The notes below the pieces were generated by a model. It was not told the DNA's origin. It made no database searches and saw nothing but the letters and a program-made list of their open reading frames with translations. A stretch of DNA of 64,000 nucleotides from Eleginops maclovinus (taxonomy: Eukaryota > Chordata > Actinopteri > Perciformes > Eleginopidae), in contig NC_086357.1 of assembly GCF_036324505.1 (NCBI RefSeq), positions 17,032,293 to 17,096,292 on the forward strand. Reading direction: 5' to 3'. Shown in pieces: positions 51,610 through 64,000 of the stretch. Each line of letters starts with the position of its first letter. Within the stretch, counting starts at the first letter, position 1. The translations under genes and the position numbers were made by a program.

Positions 51610-52648
51610 CTGTGAACGGAGGCAGAAAGATAACAACCAGGTCAGACAAAGAGGAACAAGGTGACAGCGGAGATCAATAGAACTTTCAATAGTTTTACAA
51701 CAATGTCATAAAGCTTCTCAAACGAACCGCTGAAAAGATAAGAAGCTTTGACCAAAGCGGCCCTCAGATAACTGGGTGAATAACTGAATGACAGAAAGCG
51801 CAGGCTTACAGTGATTTTAGTCCTAATTACACAAAGAAGTACTGTATGTCTATGTGTGACAAGTAGACCTTAAGAGAGTGAGGGACGTCTTGGTGGGTGA
51901 TCTGTGAGGTGTTCCGTGACATTTTACTGTGTCTCTTTGTCTGGCTAATTAGTCTCAATTAGACGTTTGCTTTTATACAGGGAAAGGAAACAACAGCGAG
52001 TCTTGCTGAGGAACGGTTCCGCCTCCCACAGGGCACAGTAACACAAACACACACACATACACACTTGATAACTGCCACACACATACAGCCAGTAACAGGT
52101 TGTAAAACTTCACAAGATATATAACCCAACAGAAGGGTTGAATGGAGAGGGGGTGTTATAAAGTTAGGTGTCACAAAAAGAGGAGCTCTTAAGCGGAACA
52201 GAGGTCAATACAATTCAATTAGATTCCCTTTCTGTCAATACTTGAACACATACACACTTCAAGTAAACCTTGCTTTTGTGCCTTTCTCTTGGCACAAAGA
52301 GAAGCACACACAACATACACAATACACACAAAATAGTGGACAGTGATCTTTCCAGCAAATTCCTTTTCTTTTTTCCACCATCATGTTTCCACTGGCGAAG
52401 ACGCCGGCTTTGTGAGAGCAGAGAAGGAACACTATAAATGTTGAGTCTTTTACTACTCCGCACTCACGGCACAGTATGCTGCCACCGTTATTATCTCTAC
52501 CACTGTGCTGTTGAACAAGATAGTAAAAGATGATGAAACGGCATGGCAAAAAGTTTGAACCTTCCCTGCAGATAAAAGGAAGTGTGAAATGTCTTATTTT
52601 TCCTGCCTCATTTGCAGACGATGAATCTAAAGAATATTTTCAGCCTTT

Positions 52649-52780
52649 GGGCGACCCGATAGCCTAGAGGTTAGGGTGCATAATACATGTGAGCAAATGC
52701 ATCTCATTCCACTACTCTCGTTTCCCCATTCACTGTCTTTCTCCTACTGTATATCATTACCAATAAAGGCATAAAAAGTC
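52649..52780 (+). mobile_element. tRNA-derived SINE relic
   Basis: The head GGGCGACCCGATAGCCTAGA followed by GGTTAGGGTGCA resembles a tRNA 5' half with a Pol III A box (TAGCCTAGAGGTT). The expected B box region near 52705-52720 is degraded (CATCTCATTCC). The 3' end CCAATAAAGGCATAAAAAG matches the tail of a common fish SINE type ending in AATAAAGGCAAAAAG. It is about 130 bp and diverged. The family name is not assigned. Confidence 0.65.
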
Positions 52781-54055
52781 TCTCAGCCCACTTTGTACTC
52801 TACGCCCATCTCTGCCTCTGTCTCCCTCATTGTTCTTGGATTATTTTCCTTCTCGTAAGCTGACAGGAAAAGGGATTTGGGAACAAAATTAAAGAATAAA
52901 CCCCAGGATTTCACCACCCTTTCTCCAAATACCTGCTGCCACCACTGCTGCATTCAGAAGCACCGGCGGTGACAAACGCAAATACCTTTGGACTCAGAAA
53001 CCCCTTGTGAATAGTGTTGACATGGCACTACAACTGGGAATTCCCATCGAATTCCACCTTCTTCTGTTTTGAGCGGCATTTTCTCTGACATGTGTGCCTA
53101 TATGTGCCTATTCCAACGTTTAGAAAACATGACTCCAAGGAGAGTTTTTGCCGAAGGGAAATATCTTTCTTTGCAAAAAAACACATACAATCAGATTTCA
53201 AATGTAGCTCTGGCCTGTTGCCCTCAGGCAAAATGGTCTGGTAGCTTCACTGTGTGCCAGTTCAGGCATCGAGAATTGTTTGTCTGGGAGTGGCAATGGG
53301 AGCCAAAGTGAATATCATACACTCACACGATTGCAGAGTCGAATCAAGCCTGCGACCTTTGTATCAAACAATCGTTTTCCTTTCTTATCTGTCAGTGTCT
53401 GATTTTCTTTCGGTGCTGTTTGTGGCAATGCTTTTTCTTAACATTTTACATTTTTTCCCCTAGATTTCTCTTTGTTACCAGACTCAATGAGCCACATTTG
53501 TCTCTTGAGCACATAGGGGCCTACTAGTGTTTTCATCTCAGAAACAGTGTCAGTGCATATTAACTGCGGGACATCCCCTGACTCATACAATGACAGTGTG
53601 TTATCTTGGACCTGTTAACGACAGCTACGCAGGTAAGTAAGCCGGTGTGGTGGAAATGATACACCTCTGCTGCCTGGTGTTTATTATTATGACTCGGCTG
53701 TGTGTATGGTGTGTTGGCCTGTCATTAGACCTGACCTTGCTGAAAATGACAACATGGTGAAGCAATGACTAATGGGGACAGTCAAAGAGACAGAGATGAC
53801 AGAGAAACACACATGCAGCCTGACTCAGTGGTTCAGAAAGTGGATCATTCGGGAGTGCATGTGCAGCAGTAACCCTTCCCTTCTCGATGCATCTGCATTG
53901 TTAAACCTTACTGGGTATGTGCCTGTGTGTGTGTATTTGGTGCAAAGCTCTGTGTTGTGCCCAAAGTGGAGCACCAATCCAGAGTCAATGGGCCAGAGCT
54001 AAAGCAGTGAATGACCCCGACTTAACCTGGCCACTCCCCATGTGTGAGTATGGGA

Positions 54056-54067
54056 GTGTGTATATGT

Positions 54068-54105
<38 letters not shown>
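54056..54105 (+). repeat. (TG)n microsatellite
   Basis: TG repeat with TATA and GAG interruptions at its start and pure TG at about 54075-54105. A shorter CA run follows at 54192-54213. Confidence 0.9.
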
Positions 54106-54108
<3 letters not shown>

Positions 54109-54696
54109 GGTTTTCTGTGACTGTGAAGGTGTCTGAATTTGCTGCACAGTCATGAATACTATAGTGAGCTTCTATTGCCTGATGTGTTATTCACACACAC
54201 ACACAGACACACACGTTCAAGAAAAAACAAAACAAACCAGAAAAGAAAATGCTATATGCCCACGCATAAAGCAACCGTTTCTGTGGGCTAAACCAACAAA
54301 CCCATGCTATATGGATGATAACGACTGAGTGAGAGGCAGAGTAAAACAGATTAAAGAAAGAAAGGTGTTTTTTCCAAAGCAAACAACCTCTGAAAGCTTC
54401 TAAGACCATGCTGGCGGCTTGCCTAACGGGCCCAGCCAAGAGAGACAAAGAAGAAAAATAGACATATAGACAACCAGAAGAACAAGTTGAAGGAGAAATA
54501 GCCATTGTGTGACTTAGAGCCTCCCCCGTTCAAAGAAAGTTCTCTCTCTTGCCTTTTGGCCCTAGTCATTTCACTTCCCCATTTAAAATCCTGTAGTGTA
54601 AAATGAGAGATGGAAATATTGGAGGTTGGAGAGGGAATCTGACCAAACTGAGTAAATCAGACAAACGAACATGCAAATGTACGGCCATAAAAACGC

Positions 54697-54738
54697 ACGT
54701 TCGCACACATGCACGCACGCACACACACACACACACAA
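54697..54738 (+). repeat. (CA)n / GCAC microsatellite
   Basis: CACATGCACGCACG followed by a pure CA run to about 54737. Confidence 0.88.
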
Positions 54739-55353
54739 TGAGTGAGAGTCAGGCATGCAGATGTGTGCCACTGAATCAGGATACACAGGCGGTTTAATTC
54801 ATCTTACTTGGACACAGTTTCACTTATTTCTCATTTACTTTCAATCTTCTTCTCATCGTCCTTGTAAAAGGATGGATCTAATTCCAAACCATTTCACTTT
54901 CTCAATCTCCTTCTCTTCATACCCCCTTATATGACTCACTTTTCCAACTACTTTCTCTTTCTTCCCTCCACTCACAAGTGATAGGTTTGACCTCTTTTCA
55001 TTTGTCTTTTCCTCTTCCTCTTACTTCCTCCTTTTCTTGTCTCTATATCTTTGCTTGTGTTTTCATGCTGTGTTGTGATGGATGTGACATGTGGTGAACA
55101 AGGGAATGTTTTTCAACCTCCTACCGCTTATGAAGAGTATTCAATTAGAGAGTCTCTGTTTGAATAACCTGAGGATTGCTTTAGTAAAGTGTTATTTATG
55201 ATCGAGGTCAAATGCACCTGGGATAATCATAACGAATATGGGGAGAAAATGGCAGTGTTTTGTTTTTTTCTGAAAACTGTGCTTGTGTGAGAAAAATTGC
55301 AGAAATACAAGCAGTCTTTGAGTGATCATTTGCAGGCAAATACAAGAGTACAT

Positions 55354-55495
<142 letters not shown>

Positions 55496-56605
55496 CCCCT
55501 ACACTTTAATCCTGTAATGACAGGGCAGGCCTAATAACAGGGGAGGGCACTAAAGCATTCGTCCCTATGGCCGCATTCAACACACACTCACACTCACACG
55601 CACAGAAACACACAGCACCCAACACACAGCACCCAAAGTTACAAGCCTCTTAAAATATTTCTTTGTTCAAACAAGTACACTTCTTGAAAGGAGGAAAAAA
55701 AGACCAAAAGAGGAAGGAGGGAAAAAAGGCTATTGTTGAGAGAGAGGAATGTGTAGACGTTTCACAGGGCTAAGGCCTTGGGTCGCAAGGAGCAGACAGG
55801 TGAGGGATTTAGCTTGGATCTTACCGCGACCACCTTCAGCTTTTTAACATGCAAGTCTTTGTTAGTATGGCCCCATCAGATGACAAAAGAAAGATAGCTG
55901 ATCATAACACAGAGGCAGCTAAACGCCATGTCTCAAAAACCTCAACAACGGAAAGCTGACTTAATAGCTTCCTGTTAGCTTGGTTTCACTCTATAAGAAC
56001 ACAACAAAATGGCTTCTTCTCACGCAAGCATTTACCGCTGAATTAATGAAACATGATGACAAGCAGGTTTTTTTTTTTCAGCCAGAAAAAGCAATAAAAA
56101 AAACTCAGAAACTTCAAACCCCCTTAATGACTCCTTCCCAGAAAATCCTTCCCTTCAGGCTTCTCCACTAGTTAATTATCAGCTCCCCACCTCTCCTCTG
56201 AGTTGCTTTTGTTGTATTCTTCAACAGTCAAACAGACCAAACACATGGCAACCTGGCATGGGGTAGCCATTCCATTAAAATACTATGTGGCCTGGTTGCC
56301 AAACACTTGAGTCTCTGTTTAGCCACAGAAACACTGAAATGTGTCAACATTGAGAGCGTGGACCTCACGCTCAACTTATTAGTGCTATTAGCCTGATTGC
56401 TTTCAGTGCTATCTTTGTTGACCCGCTTTTGTCATCCAACGTGAAGCAGAGGCAGAGAAAGGGGAAGAGAGACACAAAAAAAGAGAGCAGGAGGAGAGAT
56501 GCTATTCAAATTTAAATTGTCCAAGAAGCCCTTTTGCCTTTGTGCGGGGCCAGAGTGCGATGATTAGGAAAAGTCCCCTCCATTTTATGGCGAGACCTCC
56601 CCTTA

Positions 56606-56607
<2 letters not shown>

Positions 56608-56688
<81 letters not shown>
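56608..56688 (+). repeat. Perfect (CA)40 microsatellite
   Basis: 81 bp of pure CA in ephb3 intron 1. Confidence 0.97.
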
Positions 56689-56690
<2 letters not shown>

Positions 56691-57484
56691 TAATTGGTTG
56701 CTGCTTCATGGACAGGCCAAGGAGGTGATTTCTCTATGGAATTCCTCAACAGACTCTCCTGCCATGACAAATCCCCCAACCCCCTCCCCATCAGCACACA
56801 CACACACAAACTTCAACCCACTACCACTCACTGTCAGTCATCCCACAATGGCTGTCAAACAATAAGTTTGTCCTGGGTGTGCGCTAACAGGGTTACGACT
56901 CCGATTACTTAGAAATAAACTCTCTTCTAACAGATCTTCCTTTTTCTGTATTTTTCTCTTGAGACTCTTCCCCTTCTTGTATCATTCCATGGGGAAGTCT
57001 AATGAATGCAAGTCTTTGCCCTTTGCAGTGGTCGCTGGGTCCCTGCCTCTCAATTATTTTCACCTTATCAGATACCTTGGGGCTGAATACTATTTGAGTT
57101 GTAACAGCATACCACATTTTTGTTGTCCGTCCGTTTGGCCCATGATGCGAAGGCAATTTCTGACATGCATTTACCCAATGACTCTTGCACTTATGATAAA
57201 TAAACAAAAACAGACACAATACTGTTCTTATCTGTCAGAGGCTTTGAGGTACCACAGCAGAGCAGTTGAAAATGGAATAAGAACTTTGATGACAGCAAGA
57301 AGAGACTGCGAGATAGTGTGGCTGCTTTGTTTTGCTCTGTGTGTTAGTGTGGGTGTGTTATGTTCCAACTGACGAGTGTATTGCCTTTTGCAAGGGCTCA
57401 TGGAGTCTAGTCTAGTTCCTGTACTGGCGATGGATTGGGCCTCTTTGTCTTAACCCCCCCCCATTTTTTCTTCCACATTCCCCG

Positions 57485-57488
<4 letters not shown>

Positions 57489-57528
<40 letters not shown>
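57489..57528 (+). repeat. (TC)n microsatellite
   Basis: 40 bp of pure CT/TC preceded by a short C run. Confidence 0.95.
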
Positions 57529-57529
<1 letters not shown>

Positions 57530-59680
57530 CCCTCCCTATCCCCTTCTGTCACTAACTCACCTAATTACAAAGCACAAAGGATCTGACGAACAGGTAGCCC
57601 TAAGGGCAGCTGTCTGCAAAACCAGGTGTGCCTTCTTGTGTGTGTGTAAATACATGTGTGTCAGCTTGTATGTGTTTGAATGACTGTGTGCATATACGTA
57701 TGCGTGTTCTACAAAAAGCTGACATCTTGCAAAAAATATGAGTGATGTACGTGTGCCTGTGCCTGAGTCATCCATGTACAGTATGGGTTAATGCAAGTGG
57801 TTGAAGCCGGAGCTTCTGCTTTGTTCACTACATTGTCAGTGTGGCGTTTGAGTTAATACAGGGAGCTTCATTTTCTTACTGGCCCTAAAAAAAATAGCAA
57901 GAGATAACATTTCACAAACTACAGCTTCCCCCAATCTCTTTTTTTGTGTGTGCAAATACGCGTGTGAATGTGCACATTCTCTCCCTTCTATTCCCCAACT
58001 TCCTAGTTAACCACCCAACCCCTCACCCTGCCCAAGACCCGGCATTCACAGCTGTCTGCATTGTCCCATGGGTTCATTGAATGGCTCTGTGTTTGGTTGC
58101 TATTGAATAAGTCACAAGCCCTTCATCAATAGCACTGACAACATAACACATACACGCTCAAACACACACATTCACGGCTGGGGGTTTGCCATTAGCACTT
58201 GCTTTATTGGCTACTTGCTCTCTGACTCAAGGACTTTAGGCTACCTTTAAAAAAAAATCTAATTCTGGATAGGTTTAATGAAACCTTAGTGTGATGCACT
58301 GTGTGTGCGTTTAGTTAAAAGTGCCATCTTTGCTCCTTAATAAACAATCTAATGAGAACCTATTCTGTTGTTTGCTTCTAAATAACAGAGCTGATGTTAA
58401 CAGCACAGCAGATTGGCTTAGACAAGGAGTTTGACTTACGACTGACTGACGTGGTGTTTCCATCACTATACTTGAGCCAGCGTTGAACCTGCCACCTTTT
58501 ACTTATCGCTTCATTTCCCATCCTGTGAGAGCTGCACTTAACATCTTGCTCTCAGAAGTGACTGTGAAAGCTTTTGTTCACTGTCCATAACATTCCACAT
58601 TTATCTTTGTGTCTTTCCCTGCTCCTTTACTCAACATGTACAAAGCTATCTTCCTATGTGTGTGCTGCTCCCACAAAACTACAGATGCAGACTATGGCGA
58701 CTTAATAACAGAGTTCTGTGCCTTTGTCTGGGAAAACCTAACCACCTATCTTTTGTTTTTTACAGGCATGCCCCCTGCTAATGTGAAGTTTACTGGGCTT
58801 CATTCCCCACTAAAATGTTATTCTGAAGGAGTCATCCAAGACCATGCTGGTTTGAGACAAAAAAATCTTTGGCCTTGTCATATGTAGTCTAATTAGAGCT
58901 GCCAGTACTTTAACTCTCAATGGAACACAAATACAGGGCCACATATTTGGTGCTGACGTCATGTTAATGTAACTTCTACAATCACAATTAAACAAGGATG
59001 GTGTAATTGCAAACTACCTATTCCTTTTTTCAAAAAGGCCTAAAAGAAATCAGACTTGAGTAATAATCTCCCAAGTATTGCTTCATTGTAGCAATGATTT
59101 CATGAGATTTGATGTCACATTAACCTCTCACATTTCATTTTTGAAAAAGAATCAGGACTGCCTATGTTTAACCACCACCAGGAAACAGGCATAGAACCAT
59201 TTTGTAGGGACAGAGGATGTTTACATCACCTAACACGGAAACTATTGCCTCAATCTTTACCATAAATGAACTGGCTTTTCCCTTTACTACTTTTCCTGGA
59301 AATTCACCACACCTCTCCCTCTCTATGCTTTAAATTTCATATTCCAGTCAGGGTTATTCTTTTTTTTTTCTGCCAATAAAATGTTACATTGAATGCTGTC
59401 TGTAGAAACTGGAAGGCTAAGCAAATAACTTCAGTCAATTAGATTGCTTAGACCAAACACATGTTGACTTGAACCTCTGCATGAGATGCATAGATGCCAT
59501 GATCGGATTTCTTGGAAAATGACACAGCCAATTGTGTCTGTAGGAGGGAAAGACTAGCAGGCAGGTTTGTTTTTGCCCCAAGGACCTGCATATGGAAATA
59601 CAGATCTCCTAGTCAGGTTTTGTGGGTATTCGCGTGTGTTAGTCAGAGTGAAAAGGAAGTTGGAGTCATTTGGTTGTCTA

Positions 59681-59682
<2 letters not shown>

Positions 59683-59769
<87 letters not shown>
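59683..59769 (+). repeat. Perfect (TG)43 microsatellite
   Basis: 87 bp of pure TG in ephb3 intron 1. Confidence 0.97.
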
Positions 59770-59770
<1 letters not shown>

Positions 59771-61880
59771 ACAACAGTTGTTGATTCATTTTGTCTGACT
59801 GATCAAATGCTCCCTTATTACCTAGAATACAACTCATATTTAACTGCAACCTTAGCCAGCTCTGATTGATTCACTTTACAAACAAATATATCACACTCAT
59901 GAACATGAACACAGGTAGGTGCGCAATTAAAATGATGAAAAGACTTCTTTCAAACATGCCAAAATTACAATAAAGCACTGCACTCCTATCATCAGCTCCA
60001 ACATTACCTTGATTTCAACCACACCTATTCAAAACTTCTACTGTAAAATGTGTTTGTGGGCACATAAAGGATTTCTGGAAGGCACTGAATAAAATTGCAA
60101 ATTTACTGAAATAAAAACATATGGATAAAGGGAAATCGTTCTTTTTTTTCTGAAATGATCTGTTGTCTAGTAGAATTTGTTATTCAAGCAATGAAAACAG
60201 AACTTGAATTTCCTGAAACTATTTCTGCATGCAGCCAGCATGACACATCTTCTAAAACAGATACATGTCTTTTTATCTATCCATCTCATATTTTAGTTCT
60301 TTGGCATTTACATAAAGCAGTGATACTGATTTTCAACAATTGCCTCATTACATGTTTATCTACAAAGAGAGGGACATAAAAGCGAGGCAGTGGAGTAATT
60401 TACTCTATGAGATAAAGTAGTGCCGATATTCTTTGATTTTTCTACTCAGTCTGCCCAAACCTGTGGACGGCTCAGATGACTCCTCCACGGATAAGGCTAA
60501 TGAACAAACGATGCTGCATAGCTCGCAATACTGATAAGAATCACGTAAGGTAGCCAGAGACTAATAAATATGAAGTGCCTGAAAGGTCAAATGCGAGGGG
60601 GAAAGATAGATTATGATTTAATTAGTCTTGAAATACACTTCATTCTTTCTCAACAGTCTCATTTAAATGTTAGACTCCTAAAAAAAAGAAATCCAATTAA
60701 ATTGGATCAAACGGAGGAATGCAGGTTGGAGAGGCAGGCTTACACACACATTTGTGTATATACACAAATCAACAATCTTTCTCATTTTACTACTTACGTT
60801 TTTTAATCAAGTATGGCATTATCCCAGCATTACGTTAGTCTGTCTGTGAGCATAAATTCACCTGGCACCTCTGCCTCTCTGAGGGATTTTGGGTATTAGT
60901 GGTGCAGGCTAACATTGTGACAGGCAAGTAACAGAATTCGCTAACCCCATGAAAGTCACATTCAGCATATCAAGACTGCGGGGTATTTGCAATTAACAAC
61001 CTTATGATTTACATTTAATTCAGTCAGTGGTAACATTTCTAAAGACATGGCATCCTTTTTTGAGAGCAAAGACTTCTCGGGAAAGTGGCATTGGGTTTAT
61101 AGAGACCTTGCTGAAACTAACACATCATAGGTTTGAATACCAAGAGCAGTGGATGCCAATTAATAGACTGTTAAAATATATTTTACAGAGAATGTATGTC
61201 ATCTCTAGAGCAGTACAATTTACATTTTGGAACATCCATCTGAGATTCACAAAGGCAATGAATGAGGAAGGAACCATGCGAAACAATAATGGGCTGTGTG
61301 TCAACAGTCTCCTGCTTTTTCAATGCATTACTTTCCAGCCTTATAAAGCCAGAGCACAAAGGAAATAAGAATTGAATATGGGTTTATTTGTCGAGATAAG
61401 CAAGGGAGAGGCGAGAGGAATAAGAGGGAGAGAGAGAGGAGAGAGATTCCCAGCTTTGGGTGTGGTTGCTTGTGATAAAAAAAAAAGTATTTCAGTGCAC
61501 ACTCATTTATACCAGCGTTGACTGCATGTCTCTGTAGATTTCAGCAAAAGCAGAAAGCCAAAGAGAGACGGAGGGGTATACTAGACATGGAAAAACAGAG
61601 AGATGGAAGTGGGGGCAAGAGATTGTGAAAAAGAAAAGAAGATATATTAAAAGCTAGAGGGAGGGAGGAAAGCAGAGAAAGAGATGGGAATGAAAAGCAA
61701 GTCGGGCCGGGAAGGTAACAAAGAGGGGGGTGAGGAGGGAGGAGAGAACACAGAAGAAAGAAAAGGAGGGAGAAGAGAGGATGGAGAGCTGGTACACGCT
61801 CTCTTGTATTCCCCACAGCCCCTGTGCTTCTTTCATTGCCACTGTGTTTTTGGCATGCTGGCATCCAGCGGCCTTCAGAC

Positions 61881-61882
<2 letters not shown>

Positions 61883-61963
<81 letters not shown>
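61883..61963 (+). repeat. Perfect (TG)40 microsatellite
   Basis: 81 bp of pure TG. The 189-codon open frame that crosses it has no recognisable protein on either side and is judged spurious. Confidence 0.97.
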
Positions 61964-61964
<1 letters not shown>

Positions 61965-64000
61965 TGCAATATCCTGTGCATGTTTGTGTGTCTGCCTGAA
62001 GTGTCTGTGTTTAACATGCAGCCTGATGGGAACTGGTTTTGCTCATTGCCTTACTGCAGCCCAGGGAGCCATCGTCTACTTCACTGCTGTCCTTTTCTCT
62101 GCTCTTCCCCTCTTCAGTCCTTTTCCTACTCCTCTCCTCTCCACTGCCCCTGTGCCAACCAGGGCATCCATTCACAACAACTCGATTGCTCTGGCAACAG
62201 ACTGCGTTGAAGATAACAGAACAGATTCCCAGACCAAACATATGAAAATGTGATAGCAGCAACTTGTCCTTGGGGAGTAGTGTGTGAATTTCAATGGATT
62301 CCATGGGTGCTGAGAAAGGTTTTTGTGTATGTGTTCACACACTCACCTGTGTAAATAAATGAGTATTTGGTTGTTTGGGCTGTAGCTGGTGATTATCTGA
62401 GCGTCTCAGGGGCACTTGAAGCATAAACATGCACACATACACACACACGCTTTTGTTCAGTAGGAGGTTGGCTATTGTGCTGTCTGTGCAGTCGGATTGT
62501 GTGTAAGCAGTTACCTCACAGCTCTAATAGCAGGTTTCAAGCAATTCCTTGTGTCAGCAATGGCTGACTCAACAAACAGAGCTCAATCACATGGGAACAC
62601 AAACTCAAACTGTACACTTACCCAATGCTAATGCATACATACTATGCATAATACATTATTTAAACAATAATAACAGCAACAAGCATACACATAGAGACTG
62701 ACACATGTTATTAAGAGTCACACATACAGACGTGCACACAGAGACACACAAATCCTGTTTGTTCACTGGGGGTGTAGCCTAGAAAGAGCTGGAACCGGCA
62801 TTGAATAAAAGCTGTGGCTTTTTGAATGGCTGAGCACCACAAGAAAAGGGCTTAGCACCCAGCTTTGCCTTTCTGTTTCAATAGCCACTGAGTCTCTCTC
62901 ACAAACACATACCCTCGTCCTCTCACTCGCTCCCTCTACCATTGTTTCGCTTAATACAGTCTCTCCTAATACAGTCATCTGCCAACAAATCAGATCACCT
63001 TACAATGCACATCCAGTGCAGCATGTAATGATCGTGTTGAATCTAATTAAAGATAGTTACTTCCTGTTACACCCGGAACAGCTGCCTGTGCGTCTGCAGC
63101 GAGCGGCAAAGCACCAATGCGGTCCGCATTTTCCGCATGCCAGTGGCTTCCAATTACTTTAAAACAGTTTAAAAAATACTGTGGTGGTACAGATCAAAAG
63201 TCTTGAGGTTTGCTTGTTTCTTTTCTACTTCTCCTCGGAAACTTGTACAGACAGAATAAACCAAAAACAGAATCAAAATAGGAGCTGGGGACTGCCCTAT
63301 TAGCTTGGATTCCAGCTAGACCTACTAAAGCTGTCTTTTGGCTCATTGAGAAAATGCTGATGATTTATGAAGATGTTGCAGGGTAATTATGAAGTCAATT
63401 ATCACCGCCAGTCATGTTAATTTCCCAGGTATGCCCTCATTTACCTGTAAGAAAGAAAAAGAGGAGGGCGGGAAGTAAGAAAAGGAAGAAAAATGGCAGA
63501 TGGGGAATTTTAGCAGATGAGTAATTATACTCTACCCCATCATACATACACATCATCGCACCCCCACTCCCCTGTCCTCTCTTTTGAAAAAGAAAGATAA
63601 AGAGGAACAGGTAACGAGCAGACCCTGCGGGCAGACTCAAGCTCCTCACATCAGCTTGTTAAGTAGACAGAGGGCTTGTTACAGTTTACCAGCTTGCCCA
63701 TACATTAGTCATTCAGGTCAAAGACACAGAGAAAAAAAGGGAGGTTAGGGTAGTTAAACTCAGGAATGCAACCTGCCAGGTCAGGGCTCTGCGGGCCTGA
63801 GTGACTGGGACACTCTCACATGCACACACCCTTTCTGTTAAAGCGACCAATATCCCTTTACACAAAGTTCACATAAAAGCGAAGATCTTCCTTTCTCTGT
63901 ACCCTCTCACACAAAGAAGTTGGGGAGTGGCGATTTATGTAAAACAATTAAAATCCTTATGTAGCATGCAACATTGCAAATACAAACAGGAAGAAGAACA

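Noticed and set aside
63437..63649. Minus-strand frame MRSLSLPAGSARYLFLFIFL as a signal peptide for ephb3 exon 1
   Set aside because: It has a hydrophobic run but no donor in the right phase to leave a single G before exon 2, no EphB3-like sequence at the cleavage region, and no promoter-like GC content.

Overview
The window comes from a vertebrate nuclear genome, most likely a teleost fish. The coding content is one Eph-family receptor tyrosine kinase gene split into many short exons with GT/AG introns. The background is AT-rich, with long CA/TG microsatellites, two decayed LINE 3' ends and a tRNA-derived SINE of kinds common in fish. There are no operons, CRISPR arrays or bacterial signals.

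Layout. Bases 1 to about 24.5 kb hold no recognisable protein-coding gene. They contain two truncated LINEs in + orientation (661-1460 and 2330-3104), a short dispersed repeat near 9.8 kb, and some non-coding stretches with motif clusters that look regulatory: a CpG/CCAAT-rich patch at 16.06-16.56 kb, a T-box-like inverted repeat at 17.87 kb and paired octamer-like sites at 20.31 kb.

From about 24.6 kb to beyond the right edge lies a minus-strand gene identified as ephb3 (EphB3 receptor). I could place 15 coding exons, numbered 2 to 16 on the usual Eph layout, from 51609 down to the stop codon at 26145. All phases are compatible and they join into 960 codons plus stop. They encode the ligand-binding domain (exons 2-3), the cysteine-rich region (3-4), two fibronectin III domains (5-7), the transmembrane helix (8), the juxtamembrane segment with two tyrosines (9-10), the tyrosine kinase (10-14), the SAM domain (15-16) and a C-terminal VQV PDZ-binding motif. 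The signal-peptide exon 1 and the promoter were not found and probably lie to the right of 64000, which makes intron 1 longer than 12.4 kb. Intron 1 is rich in very long dinucleotide repeats and carries one SINE relic.

Points for a second look: a glycine where human EPHB3 has its unusual hinge cysteine (Cys717); a weak exon 8 donor whose read-through would give a membrane-anchored, kinase-less receptor; a perfect 14-bp-arm hairpin in intron 3; a homeodomain-site cluster in intron 14; and the putative regulatory patches downstream of the gene. I see no clearly new biological system. Residue numbers below count from the first visible (split) codon of exon 2, and paralogue assignment (ephb3a or ephb3b) is not possible from this sequence alone.
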